The position numbers and the translations under genes were made by a program. DNA of 53,182 nt from Candidatus Gastranaerophilales bacterium (GTDB lineage: Bacteria > Cyanobacteriota > Vampirovibrionia > Gastranaerophilales > Gastranaerophilaceae): contig CALUPH010000013.1 in assembly GCA_944322615.1 (NCBI GenBank), positions 1 through 53,182 of the forward strand. The letters are read 5' to 3'. Below the pieces are notes generated by a model. It ran no database searches. It saw nothing but the letters and a program-made list of their open reading frames with translations, and was not told the origin of the DNA. Position 1 is the first letter of the stretch. Every line of letters begins with the position of its first letter. Shown here piece by piece: positions 36,531 through 46,962 of the stretch.

Positions 36531-36872
36531 TTACCACTTCTTAAAAATAAAGAACACAGCCAAAATTATAAAGGCAAAACCAACTAAATAGTTCCACCTA
36601 AAGTCTTCTTTAAGATATAAAATAGAGAAAACACTAAAAACAACTAAAGTAATAACTTCTTGTATTGTTTTTAACTGGGCTGCAGAATAAAACTCATGCC
36701 CGATTCTATTTGCAGGGACTTGAAAACAATACTCAAACAAAGCGATACCCCAGCTAACAAGAATCACAATCCACAATGCTGTACCTTTAAACTTTAAATG
36801 CCCATACCAAGCAAAAGTCATAAATACATTTGATATTGTTAAAAGTATTATTGGTAAAAATTGTCTGTACAT
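36531..36872 (-). CDS. DUF486 (DMT-fold) small membrane protein
   Basis: A 113-residue protein with four hydrophobic segments. The stretches LTISNVFMTFAWYGHLKFK, WGIALFEYCFQVPANRIGH and LKTIQEVITLVVFSVFS are diagnostic of the DUF486/DMT family of small inner-membrane proteins. The function is unknown; by relation to small multidrug-resistance folds it may form dimers. Its stop codon lies 28 bases before the start of the ATPase-TPR gene, in the same direction. Confidence 0.9.
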   Translation of the reverse strand: MYRQFLPIILLTISNVFMTFAWYGHLKFKGTALWIVILVSWGIALFEYCFQVPANRIGHEFYSAAQLKTIQEVITLVVFSVFSILYLKEDFRWNYLVGFAFIILAVFFIFKKW

Positions 36873-37120
36873 AAAAAAATTATATTACAAAAAAGAACGT
36901 AAATATTCTTTTTTTATAAATAATACTATATTATGATTTTAAATAGTAATATAACTCAATAGTCTAATTTTAATAAATATATATTCACGGTATAATTGTA
37001 ATATTGGTTAAGTTAAGATAAAAAGATACAAATAAAATAATCAAATAGATTTTTAATTGATTTTTGTAATACTATATAATTGTAATCTATTTGTACATAA
37101 AGTTTTTTATTGAGGGAAGA
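36873..37120. promoter_or_regulatory. 248-bp divergent intergenic region
   Basis: This very A+T-rich region separates the DUF486 gene (leftward) from the GT9 operon (rightward). A TATAAT at 37075-37080 is a likely -10 element for the GT9 gene, but its -35 match (TTTAAT) is poor. GAGGGAAGA ends the region as the ribosome site. No small open frame or structured RNA is evident. Confidence 0.45.
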
Positions 37121-38119
37121 ATGGAAAAACAGAACAAAATATTTGCTATAATATCGCTTGGTTTTCTTGGAGATACAATATTAACCGAACCAATATATAA
37201 AAATCTAAGAAAAAAATATAATGATTGCAAAATAATAACAATAACAAATAAATTGTTTGAAGAAGTACCGCTCGGATTTGAAGATAATGATGAAATCTTT
37301 GCTTATGATAAAAATAACATACATAAAGGATTAAAAGGATATTATAAATTTCGTAAAGAGTTTAAATATACTAATAAAATCGATTATGCAATAATCACAC
37401 ATCCGCATGAAAGAAGTGTAATACTTGCAAAATTCATTGGAGCAAAAAATATTATTTCATTAGACAAATGCGGGATTTTTAATTTTTTTATTAACAAAAA
37501 AATAAAATATATTGAAGATGAAATAAGAAAAACATACAAAGCAGAATACAACTTAAATTATCTAAAACATATATGTGACGAAATAAAATATAAAGAAGTT
37601 ACATATAAAAGAAATGATATAAATTATTCGCTAATAAAAAATAAATTTAGTTTACCTGAAAAATACATAGTTCTTGCACCAACTTCAAAAGATTTAATAA
37701 AAGATTGGGATTATCAAAACATTAAAGAATTTATAACCAAAATTCCAAGTAAAGTTGTTCTTGTAGGAACAGAGAAAGCAGAAAAAATTGCAAAAGAATT
37801 AGAAAAAGAATCTGTTAAATTTATTAATCTTTGTAATAAAACAACAATATCAGAACTTGGAGCAATAATACACGAAGCAGAATATTGTATATCAGTGGAC
37901 TCAGGCCCATTTCATTTTGCATATTCACAAGGAATAAAAACAATCGGACTGTTTTTCAATAAAGACTTTGAGAAAGAATGGGCACCAAAAAATCTAGCTT
38001 ATGTAAAAACTTTAATCGGAGAGAAATTGGAAGAAGGTAAAGAAATAAAATACGTAAAAAATATTTCTGCAAAAGATGTTATAATTGAAATTGAGAGTAT
38101 GGAATTATGTGCGAAATAA
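37121..38119 (+). CDS. GT9 (heptosyltransferase-type) glycosyltransferase
   Basis: The protein has 332 residues from the ATG at 37121. I prefer this to the TTG at 37091 because GAGGG lies directly before it and the family block IISLGFLGDTILTEPIYKNLR follows. The second half carries VLAPTSKDLIKDW and the donor-binding SVDSGPFHFAYSQGIKTIGLF. GT9 enzymes add ADP-heptoses or related sugars to a lipid core. It opens the plus-strand operon ending at 44670. The operon's GT9, GT8 and RgpF-like members suggest a lipid-anchored oligosaccharide. Confidence 0.92.
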   Translation: MEKQNKIFAIISLGFLGDTILTEPIYKNLRKKYNDCKIITITNKLFEEVPLGFEDNDEIFAYDKNNIHKGLKGYYKFRKEFKYTNKIDYAIITHPHERSVILAKFIGAKNIISLDKCGIFNFFINKKIKYIEDEIRKTYKAEYNLNYLKHICDEIKYKEVTYKRNDINYSLIKNKFSLPEKYIVLAPTSKDLIKDWDYQNIKEFITKIPSKVVLVGTEKAEKIAKELEKESVKFINLCNKTTISELGAIIHEAEYCISVDSGPFHFAYSQGIKTIGLFFNKDFEKEWAPKNLAYVKTLIGEKLEEGKEIKYVKNISAKDVIIEIESMELCAK

Positions 38120-39009
38120 ATGTTTGTATTTCTTGTGATGATAACTATGCAAAATATGCAGGAGTTACAATTGCATCAATTTTATACAACAAGAAAGATG
38201 ATGATAAATTAGTTTTTTATATACTTGATGGTGGAATAACTAAAGATAATAAAGAGAAACTTGTTTCACTAAATAATATAAAAAATTGTACTATTAACTT
38301 TATAAAGGTAGATGAAAATTTATTTGAAGAATACAAAAAAGTCAGAACACATTATTATATAACATTACCAGCCTTTTACCGTTTAAAATTACCAAGCATT
38401 CTTCCGAATATTGATAAAATAATATATTTAGATTGTGATGTAGTTGTTTGTACAAGCTTATCAGAATTATATAATACTAATTTTGGAAATAATTTGATAG
38501 CCGGAGTAAAAGACACAGATAAAAATAAATTAAAAAAGAATCCTACATATATAAATTCAGGAGTTGTCGTTTTTGATTTAAAGAAAATGAGACAACATAA
38601 TACTGAAAATGAGTTTTTAAAATGGACACTTAATAATATTTCAACAATAAAACTTGGCGATCAAGAAATAATAAATGAGGTATTAAAAGGGAAAATAAAA
38701 ATAGTAGATGATAAGTGGAATGTACAATCAAGCAACTTTATAAATCGTTCAAGTTATACAAATCATCCCAAAATAATTCATATGCTTGCAAAACCTTGGA
38801 AATATGCCAGTGCTTGCATACATAAACAAGAATATTTTAAATATCTGCAAGAGACACCTTGGGCAATAACACAGGAAGAGCTTAAACATTGGACAATAGA
38901 CAATGAACGAGATTCAATAATTGCATATATCAAAAGAAGACCTTTTTTCTGGCTTCGTCCGAATTTTTATGTTGCACTATTTTATAAATACATATTAAAA
39001 GGGAAATAA
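38107..39009 (+). CDS. GT8 family glycosyltransferase
   Basis: A 300-residue GT8 enzyme of the LgtC/WaaJ size class. It has INVCISCDDNYAKYAGVTI at the start, YLDCDVVV near residue 108, LGDQEIINEVL and IHMLAKPWKYAS toward the end. The metal motif is DCD. The C-terminus is short (WLRPNFYVALFYKYILKGK) and probably touches the membrane. It overlaps the GT9 gene by 13 bases, showing co-translation. It is the fifth GT8 domain in the window, and lacks the long basic tail of those on the minus strand. Confidence 0.9.
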   Translation: MCEINVCISCDDNYAKYAGVTIASILYNKKDDDKLVFYILDGGITKDNKEKLVSLNNIKNCTINFIKVDENLFEEYKKVRTHYYITLPAFYRLKLPSILPNIDKIIYLDCDVVVCTSLSELYNTNFGNNLIAGVKDTDKNKLKKNPTYINSGVVVFDLKKMRQHNTENEFLKWTLNNISTIKLGDQEIINEVLKGKIKIVDDKWNVQSSNFINRSSYTNHPKIIHMLAKPWKYASACIHKQEYFKYLQETPWAITQEELKHWTIDNERDSIIAYIKRRPFFWLRPNFYVALFYKYILKGK

Positions 39010-39014
39010 CAATA

Positions 39015-39908
39015 ATGAAAAGAATTGCCATATTTGCACATTATTCTAAAGATAATAAAATCGACGACTATGTTATTTTTTATTTAAAAGAATTAAAAGA
39101 AGTTGCAGAAAGTATTATTTTTGTTTCTGATTCTAATATAGAAGCAAAAGAACTTGATAAAATAAAAGAATATACTATAACATCAATAGCAAAACACCAT
39201 GGGGAATATGATTTTGGCTCATATAAACGAGGTTTTATATATGCACTTGAAAATAATTTATTATCTGATTATGACGAACTAATATTTGCAAACGATTCTT
39301 GTTACGCGCCTTTATTTCCATTTACGGAAATGTTTAATACTATGTCATACAAACCATTAGACTTTTGGGGGGCTTCACAAAATGGATGGAAAAATAAATA
39401 CAGTAACATTCCACCGCATATACAAAGTTTTTTCATTGTTTTCAAAAATAATGTCTTTAATTCTGATTATTTTATGGATTTTATCAACTCAATAAAAAAA
39501 CAAGATACAAAACATCAAATTGTATTAAAATATGAAATTGGATTAACTACCTTTTTAGAAAAACATAACTTATCTTGGGATGTATACTCCCAAATTAGTA
39601 AAAAAATTGAATCTGCATTTTTATTAAAATACAAAAAGATAATATTAGCAGAACATTTTCCTTTTCTAAAAAGAAGCCTTGTTTTATTAAGAGAACAAAA
39701 AGTTAATTATCCTTTTATGCTAAAAAAATTAATAACCCAAAACACAAAATATGATTATAAACTAATAGAACAAGATATAATTAAAAACTTAAATAAATTT
39801 AACATATTTCATTTTCTTGTCCATATTAGAAAAAAAATATTAAAATTTCATCCTTCAGAAAAAAGAGTCTGTATATTAGGGAAATGGCATTATTTAAAAA
39901 ATGAATAA
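39015..39908 (+). CDS. RgpF-like rhamnan-synthesis family glycosyltransferase
   Basis: A 297-residue protein matching the rhamnan synthesis F family: the start RIAIFAHYSKDNKIDDYVIFYL, GEYDFGSYKRGF, ELIFANDSCYAPLFP, DFWGASQNG and IQSFFIVFKNNVF. These proteins add rhamnose or related sugars in cell-wall and O-chain polymers. The C-terminal ~100 residues are Lys-rich. It follows the GT8 gene after five bases. Dedicated dTDP-rhamnose genes are not in this window, so the donor may be another sugar or be made elsewhere. Confidence 0.88.
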   Translation: MKRIAIFAHYSKDNKIDDYVIFYLKELKEVAESIIFVSDSNIEAKELDKIKEYTITSIAKHHGEYDFGSYKRGFIYALENNLLSDYDELIFANDSCYAPLFPFTEMFNTMSYKPLDFWGASQNGWKNKYSNIPPHIQSFFIVFKNNVFNSDYFMDFINSIKKQDTKHQIVLKYEIGLTTFLEKHNLSWDVYSQISKKIESAFLLKYKKIILAEHFPFLKRSLVLLREQKVNYPFMLKKLITQNTKYDYKLIEQDIIKNLNKFNIFHFLVHIRKKILKFHPSEKRVCILGKWHYLKNE

Positions 39909-40024
39909 AAATTATTATATTAAATTTTTCTTATTAAAGATATGATATTTTTATAGTACAAACATAGTGTTTATGCAAAAATAATTTTATATATGAATTT
40001 TGTATAAAAGAAAAATTAATAATT

Positions 40025-41155
40025 ATGATAAATTTTAATGTTCCAACATTTACAGATAAAACCACTGAATACATTTTAGATGTCTTCAAAGTAAAGCACG
40101 CTTCTGGAGATGGCAAATATACAAAACTTTGCAATCAATGGTTTAAGCAAAATTATAATTTAAAGCAGTCTTTACTTGTTCACTCTGGGACTGCAGCATT
40201 AGAAATAGCGGCTATACTCTCTGATTTAGAAGTCGGAGATGAAGTAATTATGCCTTCTTATACATTCTGTTCTACTGCAAATGCTTTTCTGTTAGCGGGT
40301 GCCACACCTGTTTTTGTCGATATTCGTCCTGACACGTTAAATATTGATGAGACATTAATAGAACAAGCTATTACCAAAAAAACAAAAGCGATTGTTCCGG
40401 TGCACTATGCCGGTGTTGCTTGTGAAATGGATAAAATACTAGAAATTGCAGAAAAATATAATTTGTTAGTAATTGAAGATGCCGCACAAGCTTTTGATAG
40501 TCTATATAAAGGTAAAAGACTCGGAACTATAGGCGATATGGGATGTTTCAGCTTTCATGAAACAAAAAATATTATGTCAGGTGAAGGTGGTCTTTTTGTA
40601 ACCAATAATGAAAAATTCATAGAAAGAGCTGAAATTATAAGAGAAAAAGGTACAAACAGAAGTAAATTTTTTAGAGGTCAAGTAGATAAATATACCTGGG
40701 TTGACAAAGGCTCTTCTTACCTTCCTAGTGATATTATTGCAGCATATTTATATTCTATTCTTGAAATTGAACAAGATATTCAAGAAAAAAGAAAATATGT
40801 GTGGAATTTATATAACAATGCCTTTGAAAATCTGGAAAAAGAAGGAAAAGTAAGACGTCCTATAATTTCTGAATACTGCACAAATAACGCACATATGTTT
40901 TATCTTTTATTTAATGATTTAAAAACAAGAACAAAGTTTATTTCATACTTGAAAGAAAATGACATTTATGCTCCTTTCCATTATATTCCACTCCATAGTT
41001 CTCCCGCCGGTAAAAAATATTGTAAAACAGGATCAAAAATGGATATAACAAATACTATTTCTGATACATTAGTTAGACTACCGCTATATTATGATATAAG
41101 AAAAGAAGACATTAACAAAATTATATCTACCGTTCTGGACTTTTGGAGACATTAA
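40025..41155 (+). CDS. wecE: WecE/RffA-type sugar aminotransferase
   Basis: A 376-residue DegT/DnrJ/EryC1/StrS PLP enzyme. It has the start FNVPTFTDKTTEYILD, GDGKYTKLC, VHSGTAALEIAAI and IEDAAQAFDS, and the PLP Lys in SFHETKNIMSGEGG (Lys180). The HETKN variant is the WecE/RffA form, which makes dTDP-4-amino-4,6-dideoxygalactose from dTDP-4-keto-6-deoxyglucose. The gene is followed, in TAATG overlap, by a protein carrying an amino-sugar N-acetyltransferase domain, which supports production of a 4-acetamido-4,6-dideoxyhexose. The 116-base gap before it is A+T-rich and may hold a secondary promoter. Confidence 0.88.
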   Translation: MINFNVPTFTDKTTEYILDVFKVKHASGDGKYTKLCNQWFKQNYNLKQSLLVHSGTAALEIAAILSDLEVGDEVIMPSYTFCSTANAFLLAGATPVFVDIRPDTLNIDETLIEQAITKKTKAIVPVHYAGVACEMDKILEIAEKYNLLVIEDAAQAFDSLYKGKRLGTIGDMGCFSFHETKNIMSGEGGLFVTNNEKFIERAEIIREKGTNRSKFFRGQVDKYTWVDKGSSYLPSDIIAAYLYSILEIEQDIQEKRKYVWNLYNNAFENLEKEGKVRRPIISEYCTNNAHMFYLLFNDLKTRTKFISYLKENDIYAPFHYIPLHSSPAGKKYCKTGSKMDITNTISDTLVRLPLYYDIRKEDINKIISTVLDFWRH

Positions 41156-42990
41156 TGAAAATTTTTAGATGGAAAAATAATAAATTAAAATTCTTCAATA
41201 TTACTTTATTTAAAATTTCAAAGAATAAAAAAGGTGTTGGAATTTATATATTAGGAATTTGTACTTGGCTAATAAGAAACAATATTACAAGATTAGCAGA
41301 AAGAATCAATAATAATTCAGATTTTGATATGAAAAATTTTGATGATGATATTTCTAAGCTAATAGATGCACCAACAACGAAGTTAAATGATTTTTCAGAA
41401 AATAAAATAGCATATCTTGCAACAGAATTATATGATGTAGGTGGTCATACAAAATGTATAAAGTCATTAATTGAATCATTCGCCGAGGATTATAAACAAT
41501 CTCTATTTCTTACAAGATTAGATAGCACAAATAATATTGCAAAAGAAACAATAAAAGTCATTGGAAAATATTCAACAATAGACGGGCTAAATGAAAATTA
41601 TTTATTTTTTTATAAACAAGTTCTTCTTTTATACAATAAAATAGTTCTTTTTGGAGCAAAAACATTATTTGTTTTTATTCATCCCGATGACATAACAGCA
41701 ACAGCAGTTCTATCCTTAATTAAAAGAACTACAAATATAAAAATAATATTTTTCAATCACGCCTCACATTATCCTTGCTTAGGAATGACCTTTGCCGACT
41801 TAATTTTGGAAGGGATGCCATCAACATTAAAAATAACGAAGGAGAAAAGACATTTATATAATACTAAAATTATTGGATTACAATCATTAAAAGAAGGCGA
41901 AACAAAATATTATTCTAAAGAAGAATTAACTAAAGTAAGAGAAAATTTTGGAATAAAAGAGAATGAACTGATGACTATATCTGGAGGTGCTGCCTATAAA
42001 TTTTTTGAAGAAAGCTCATCAGAATACTTTGAAATGATAAAAGAACTCTTACAAAATAAACAAAATTTAAAACATATTATTATGATTAATCTAGATAAAA
42101 GACATGAAAAAATCATAGACAATATATTTTCAGACTCAGAAGAAGAAAGAAAAAGACTAATAATAAAACCTTTATCAAAGGATTACGAAAAATTTTTCCA
42201 AGCAGCAGATTTATACATTGATAGCTTTCCAGTATCAAGTGCACTTACACAAATAGATTTAATGAGATTAAAGGTAGCTAGTATTGTAAAAATAAACAAA
42301 GAAAAACCTGAATGGTCTTTTCATGAATATATGCCACCTAATTATCCGTATATGTTTGAATCTGTTGAAGATTTTAAAAACGGAATTATAGATTTACTTG
42401 ATAATCCACAAAAACGTGAAGCTTTAATAAATGAAAATTATAATTATTGGCTAAATACTTATGAAAGTAATTGTGTAAAACAGAAATATATCAAATATAT
42501 GAATGAAATTCTTGATGATATTAAACTCGAAAATTTTCTAAATCTTGATTATGAATTGCAAATGGAAACAAGGAACTGGAGAAATTCGGAAAATGTTGCA
42601 AAATACTTTAAAATTCCTTATATAGAAGAAAATGTTCATAAACAATGGCTGGATAGCTTGCAAAAAACACAGCCAGTCAATATTGCTTATATTATAAAAT
42701 ACAAAAATAGTCCCATTGGAGTGACATACTTCCACTCTATAGATTATGAGAAAAAAACTTGCGACTGGGGCATATATATTTATAATGAAAGTTATAGAGG
42801 AATGGGTATTGGAGATAAAACATTAAAAAGATGCATAAATATTGCAAAAGAGCTTGAAATGAAATATATCTTTTTAGAAGTTTTATCAACAAATACAAAA
42901 GCAAAAATATTATATGAAAATAATGGCTTTAAATTATTTAAAACTTTAAAAAATGATAAATTTTTAAGGTATGAAAAAGAATTATTATAA
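41155..42990 (+). CDS. GT-B glycosyltransferase fused to PseH-like N-acetyltransferase
   Basis: The protein has 611 residues from the ATG at 41155, which overlaps the wecE stop (TAATG) and has GGAG six bases upstream; the longer frame from TTG at 41143 is unlikely. The N-terminal ~450 residues look like a GT-B enzyme (YLATELYDVGGHTKCIKSLIE near 88-108, a second-half Rossmann region with AADLYIDSFPVSS). From about residue 463 a GNAT domain of PseH type follows: NWRNSENVAKYF, DWGIYIYNESYRGMGIGDK (acetyl-CoA loop near 547), ILYENNGFKLF. PseH-like domains acetylate the 4-amino group of nucleotide-linked amino sugars. I infer that the fused protein acetylates the WecE product and transfers it. Confidence 0.82.
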   Translation: MKIFRWKNNKLKFFNITLFKISKNKKGVGIYILGICTWLIRNNITRLAERINNNSDFDMKNFDDDISKLIDAPTTKLNDFSENKIAYLATELYDVGGHTKCIKSLIESFAEDYKQSLFLTRLDSTNNIAKETIKVIGKYSTIDGLNENYLFFYKQVLLLYNKIVLFGAKTLFVFIHPDDITATAVLSLIKRTTNIKIIFFNHASHYPCLGMTFADLILEGMPSTLKITKEKRHLYNTKIIGLQSLKEGETKYYSKEELTKVRENFGIKENELMTISGGAAYKFFEESSSEYFEMIKELLQNKQNLKHIIMINLDKRHEKIIDNIFSDSEEERKRLIIKPLSKDYEKFFQAADLYIDSFPVSSALTQIDLMRLKVASIVKINKEKPEWSFHEYMPPNYPYMFESVEDFKNGIIDLLDNPQKREALINENYNYWLNTYESNCVKQKYIKYMNEILDDIKLENFLNLDYELQMETRNWRNSENVAKYFKIPYIEENVHKQWLDSLQKTQPVNIAYIIKYKNSPIGVTYFHSIDYEKKTCDWGIYIYNESYRGMGIGDKTLKRCINIAKELEMKYIFLEVLSTNTKAKILYENNGFKLFKTLKNDKFLRYEKELL

Positions 42991-43004
42991 AAATGGAGCA
43001 TTTA

Positions 43005-43877
43005 ATGAAATTTTATTTATTTAGAAATTTAAAGTATCTTTGTGTAAATTATTTAAAAAGAGAAATGAATAACAAAGGAAAACTATTATCAGAAGAATTT
43101 ATCGATAATTTTCTATATGACTTAGAATTGAGCAATCAATTAAAAAATCCCAAAATTGAAAATATTGAAAATACGATAGAAGAAATAATTAATACAAATA
43201 AAAGCTGTATTCGTTTTGGAGACGGGGAATTTCAACTGTTATTCGGCAATTCAATTCCTTTTCAAAAAGTCTCTGAGAAACTAAAAAATCACTTATATAC
43301 TGTTCTAACAAATCAAAATAATAACATGATTACTTGTATCCCCTCCTGTCTATTTTATCCAAAAACAGAATATACTGAATTTTCTTTAACTTTTTGGAGA
43401 AATAACGGATATAAATGGCGTAAATTTTTAAGAGAATCATTAGATTTAAATAAAATATACTATAGCGCTGAAATAACAATAGTAACAGGACTATATAAAA
43501 AATATAACTATGATAAATACTTTGAAAGAATTAAAAAGATTTGGGATAAAAAAAATATCGCAATAATCTGTGGAGAAAATGTTTTTAAAGATATCCAACA
43601 TAATATATTTGATAATTCAGAAAGCATAGAATATTTATATATTCCATCACAAAATGCATATAACAATTATGAAAATATTTTAGAAAAAGCAAAACAAATT
43701 GATAAAAATAAATTAATATTAGCAATATGTGGTCCAACTGCAACTGTACTATGTTTTGATTTAGACAAAGAAGGCTATAGAGCCATAGACATAGGACATA
43801 TTGCAAAGACATACGATTGGTTTATAAAAAATATTGATTCAAAAAAAAATACGGAAGAATTTTTTGCAGCTGATTAA
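43005..43877 (+). CDS. GT-D (DUF1792) glycosyltransferase
   Basis: The protein has 290 residues from the ATG at 43005, chosen over the ATG at 42993 because GGAG lies six bases before it, in the same arrangement as in the preceding gene. The central motif CIRFGDGEFQLL (near residue 69) is the signature of the DUF1792/GT-D family first described in streptococcal serine-rich-repeat glycosylation, where the DGE acts in place of the usual DxD. KKNIAIICGENVF and LAICGPTATVLCFDL give the Rossmann core. It adds a hexose to a glycan already started on its acceptor. Confidence 0.88.
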   Translation: MKFYLFRNLKYLCVNYLKREMNNKGKLLSEEFIDNFLYDLELSNQLKNPKIENIENTIEEIINTNKSCIRFGDGEFQLLFGNSIPFQKVSEKLKNHLYTVLTNQNNNMITCIPSCLFYPKTEYTEFSLTFWRNNGYKWRKFLRESLDLNKIYYSAEITIVTGLYKKYNYDKYFERIKKIWDKKNIAIICGENVFKDIQHNIFDNSESIEYLYIPSQNAYNNYENILEKAKQIDKNKLILAICGPTATVLCFDLDKEGYRAIDIGHIAKTYDWFIKNIDSKKNTEEFFAAD

Positions 43878-43902
43878 TTTAAAAAGAAAGGAAACATAAG
43901 CA

Positions 43903-44670
43903 ATGAAGAAAAAATATAATATCATATACTCTATAGGACAAGACTGTGCTTGTGGATTATATATGAAAAAAGCTCGAATCAGATGCTGTTCTGGACCTTT
44001 TGATTGGCTTACTAATACAAGTTTTGAAAATCGAATTAGTATAATATTAAATGATTTTGAAGACTTTTTTAACAAAGAAGATTTTAGAATAATGCAAAAA
44101 CCAACAAACTTCCCTTATGATAAAGAAAATGAGTATTATGAAAATACAAGAACAGGGTTATATTTCTGGCATGATTTTCCTACAAATATTGATTTTGAAA
44201 CAATTTTTCCTTCAGTAAAAGGGAAATATAAAAGGAGAATAAAACGATTTTACGACAATATAATAAATAATGAAAAAGTATTACTTATATATTTTTCACA
44301 TTTTCCTTTATGTGATAATTACATAATTCAAGAATTATGTAATAAAGTCTGTGAAAAATTTAATAAAAATATAGATTTTCTAATTATTGGATATGATAAA
44401 ACAAAAAAAGATACCGAGATAAACTGCTATAAATTAGATGAAAACATAACTATATATAAATTAAATACTCGTGATTTTGATAAAAATGGGCAAATTACCA
44501 CTCTAGGCAAAACTAATCTATGTCAGCCTATATTTGACCAATTAGAAGTTATTATGCCTTTTCATAAAATGATATTAAGGCACTTTTTATATATTCTATC
44601 ATACATTATTTGTATATTTATTTTTTCTAAACCGTTAAGAAAAAAAATAAGAGATTATTTAAGAAGGTAA
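43903..44670 (+). CDS. DUF1796 family protein (putative papain-like fold)
   Basis: A 255-residue protein with the family pattern YSIGQDCACGLYMKKARIR and RCCSGPFDWLTN near the N-terminus, and DFPTNIDFE and YFSHFPL later. DUF1796 proteins are annotated as putative cysteine peptidases, but the activity is unproven and they occur mainly in glycan loci. The Cys and His of the motifs are present. A C-terminal hydrophobic segment (HFLYILSYIICIFIFS, ~225-240) and basic end suggest membrane attachment. It ends the plus-strand glycan operon, followed by a terminator. Confidence 0.72.
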   Translation: MKKKYNIIYSIGQDCACGLYMKKARIRCCSGPFDWLTNTSFENRISIILNDFEDFFNKEDFRIMQKPTNFPYDKENEYYENTRTGLYFWHDFPTNIDFETIFPSVKGKYKRRIKRFYDNIINNEKVLLIYFSHFPLCDNYIIQELCNKVCEKFNKNIDFLIIGYDKTKKDTEINCYKLDENITIYKLNTRDFDKNGQITTLGKTNLCQPIFDQLEVIMPFHKMILRHFLYILSYIICIFIFSKPLRKKIRDYLRR

Positions 44671-44730
44671 AAATTAAAAATTTAAAAGTCAATTAATAAT
44701 ATATTTAATTTAAATAAAGAAGAGAAGAGG

Positions 44731-44762
44731 AGAGGAGAGTTAATTAAACTCTCCTCTCTTTT
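44731..44762 (+). terminator. Terminator of the 37121-44670 glycan operon
   Basis: An 11-bp perfect stem (AGAGGAGAGTT/AACTCTCCTCT, 44731-44741 and 44747-44757) with a five-base loop is followed by CTTTT. It lies 60 bases after the DUF1796 stop. The T-run is short, but the stem is unusually strong for this A+T-rich region. Confidence 0.7.
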
Positions 44763-44899
44763 GGGTATATAATTACCGAATTTCATTCGTACGTAATTTC
44801 GCTGTCTTGAAATTACTTTTCGCTCGTTGCTGTCGTTTCCTTCACTTCGTTGTCGGTAACTTCGCACTCGCTTAACGAATTCATTCGTACGTAATTTCG

Positions 44900-44902
<3 letters not shown>
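44763..44902. repeat. Repeat-bearing intergenic block against the groEL stop codon
   Basis: A 22-bp direct repeat (TTCATTCGTACGTAATTTCG plus CT) occurs at 44782-44803 and 44880-44901. With one inserted base the likeness extends leftward by CGAA. Between the copies lie CG-rich, TCG-repeating sequence unlike its surroundings and a hairpin GTAATTTC...GAAATTAC (44793-44816). The right copy runs into the groEL stop codon. The minus-strand reading frame across it (Arg/Ser/Glu-rich) is low-complexity and not convincing as a gene. The block looks like a small non-coding repeat element. Confidence 0.6.
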
Positions 44903-46561
<1,659 letters not shown>

Positions 46562-46574
46562 TTAATAAAATTTA

Positions 46575-46862
46575 CTACTCAATAACACCTAAAACATCAG
46601 AAACTGACATTATTTTTAATGTTTCATCAGAAACTTTTACATCAGTACCTGCATATTTTGCAAAAAGAACAATCTCTCCAACTTTTACATCCATTGGTTC
46701 ACGTTCGCCTTTTTCTGTCATTTTACCTGTTCCTACTGCAATAACTTCTCCTTTTTGAGATTTTTCTTTTGCACTGTCAGGTATAAATATACCGCCTGAT
46801 GTTTGTTCTGCATCTTCAATAACTTTAATAACAATTTTGTCACCTAATGGTCTTATTGTCAT
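46575..46862 (-). CDS. groES: 10-kDa co-chaperonin GroES
   Basis: A 95-residue GroES with IRPLGDKIVIKVIEDAEQTSGGIFIPDSAKEK around the mobile loop (QTSGGIFIPD) and GEIVLFAKYAGTDVK. It caps GroEL rings. It has a near-perfect ribosome site (AGGAGG eight bases before the ATG), fitting high expression. No CIRCE operator (TTAGCACTC/GAGTGCTAA) is visible upstream, so HrcA control is not supported by this sequence. Confidence 0.99.
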   Translation of the reverse strand: MTIRPLGDKIVIKVIEDAEQTSGGIFIPDSAKEKSQKGEVIAVGTGKMTEKGEREPMDVKVGEIVLFAKYAGTDVKVSDETLKIMSVSDVLGVIE

Positions 46863-46909
46863 AATTATTTCCTCCTTTTATAATTACTTATCTCCCTTAT
46901 CACTATTTA

Positions 46910-46939
46910 TTTATACAACCGATTTCCCATTTTCGTTAA
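46910..46939 (-). promoter_or_regulatory. groES-groEL promoter
   Basis: On the minus strand TTAACG (-35, at 46934-46939) and TATAAA (-10, at 46910-46915) are separated by 18 bases, giving a leader of about 40 bases with AGGAGG. The boxes resemble a housekeeping promoter; no inverted repeat of CIRCE type overlaps them. Confidence 0.5.
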
Positions 46940-46962
46940 AATATTAATGAAAAATTAATTAT

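Noticed and set aside
44682-44867. 61-residue minus-strand frame beside groEL
   Set aside because: Arg/Ser/Glu-rich translation of the repeat block, with no ribosome site; better explained as non-coding repeat.
46862-46962. CIRCE operator upstream of groES
   Set aside because: No TTAGCACTC-N9-GAGTGCTAA-like inverted repeat is present; only a housekeeping-type promoter is seen.
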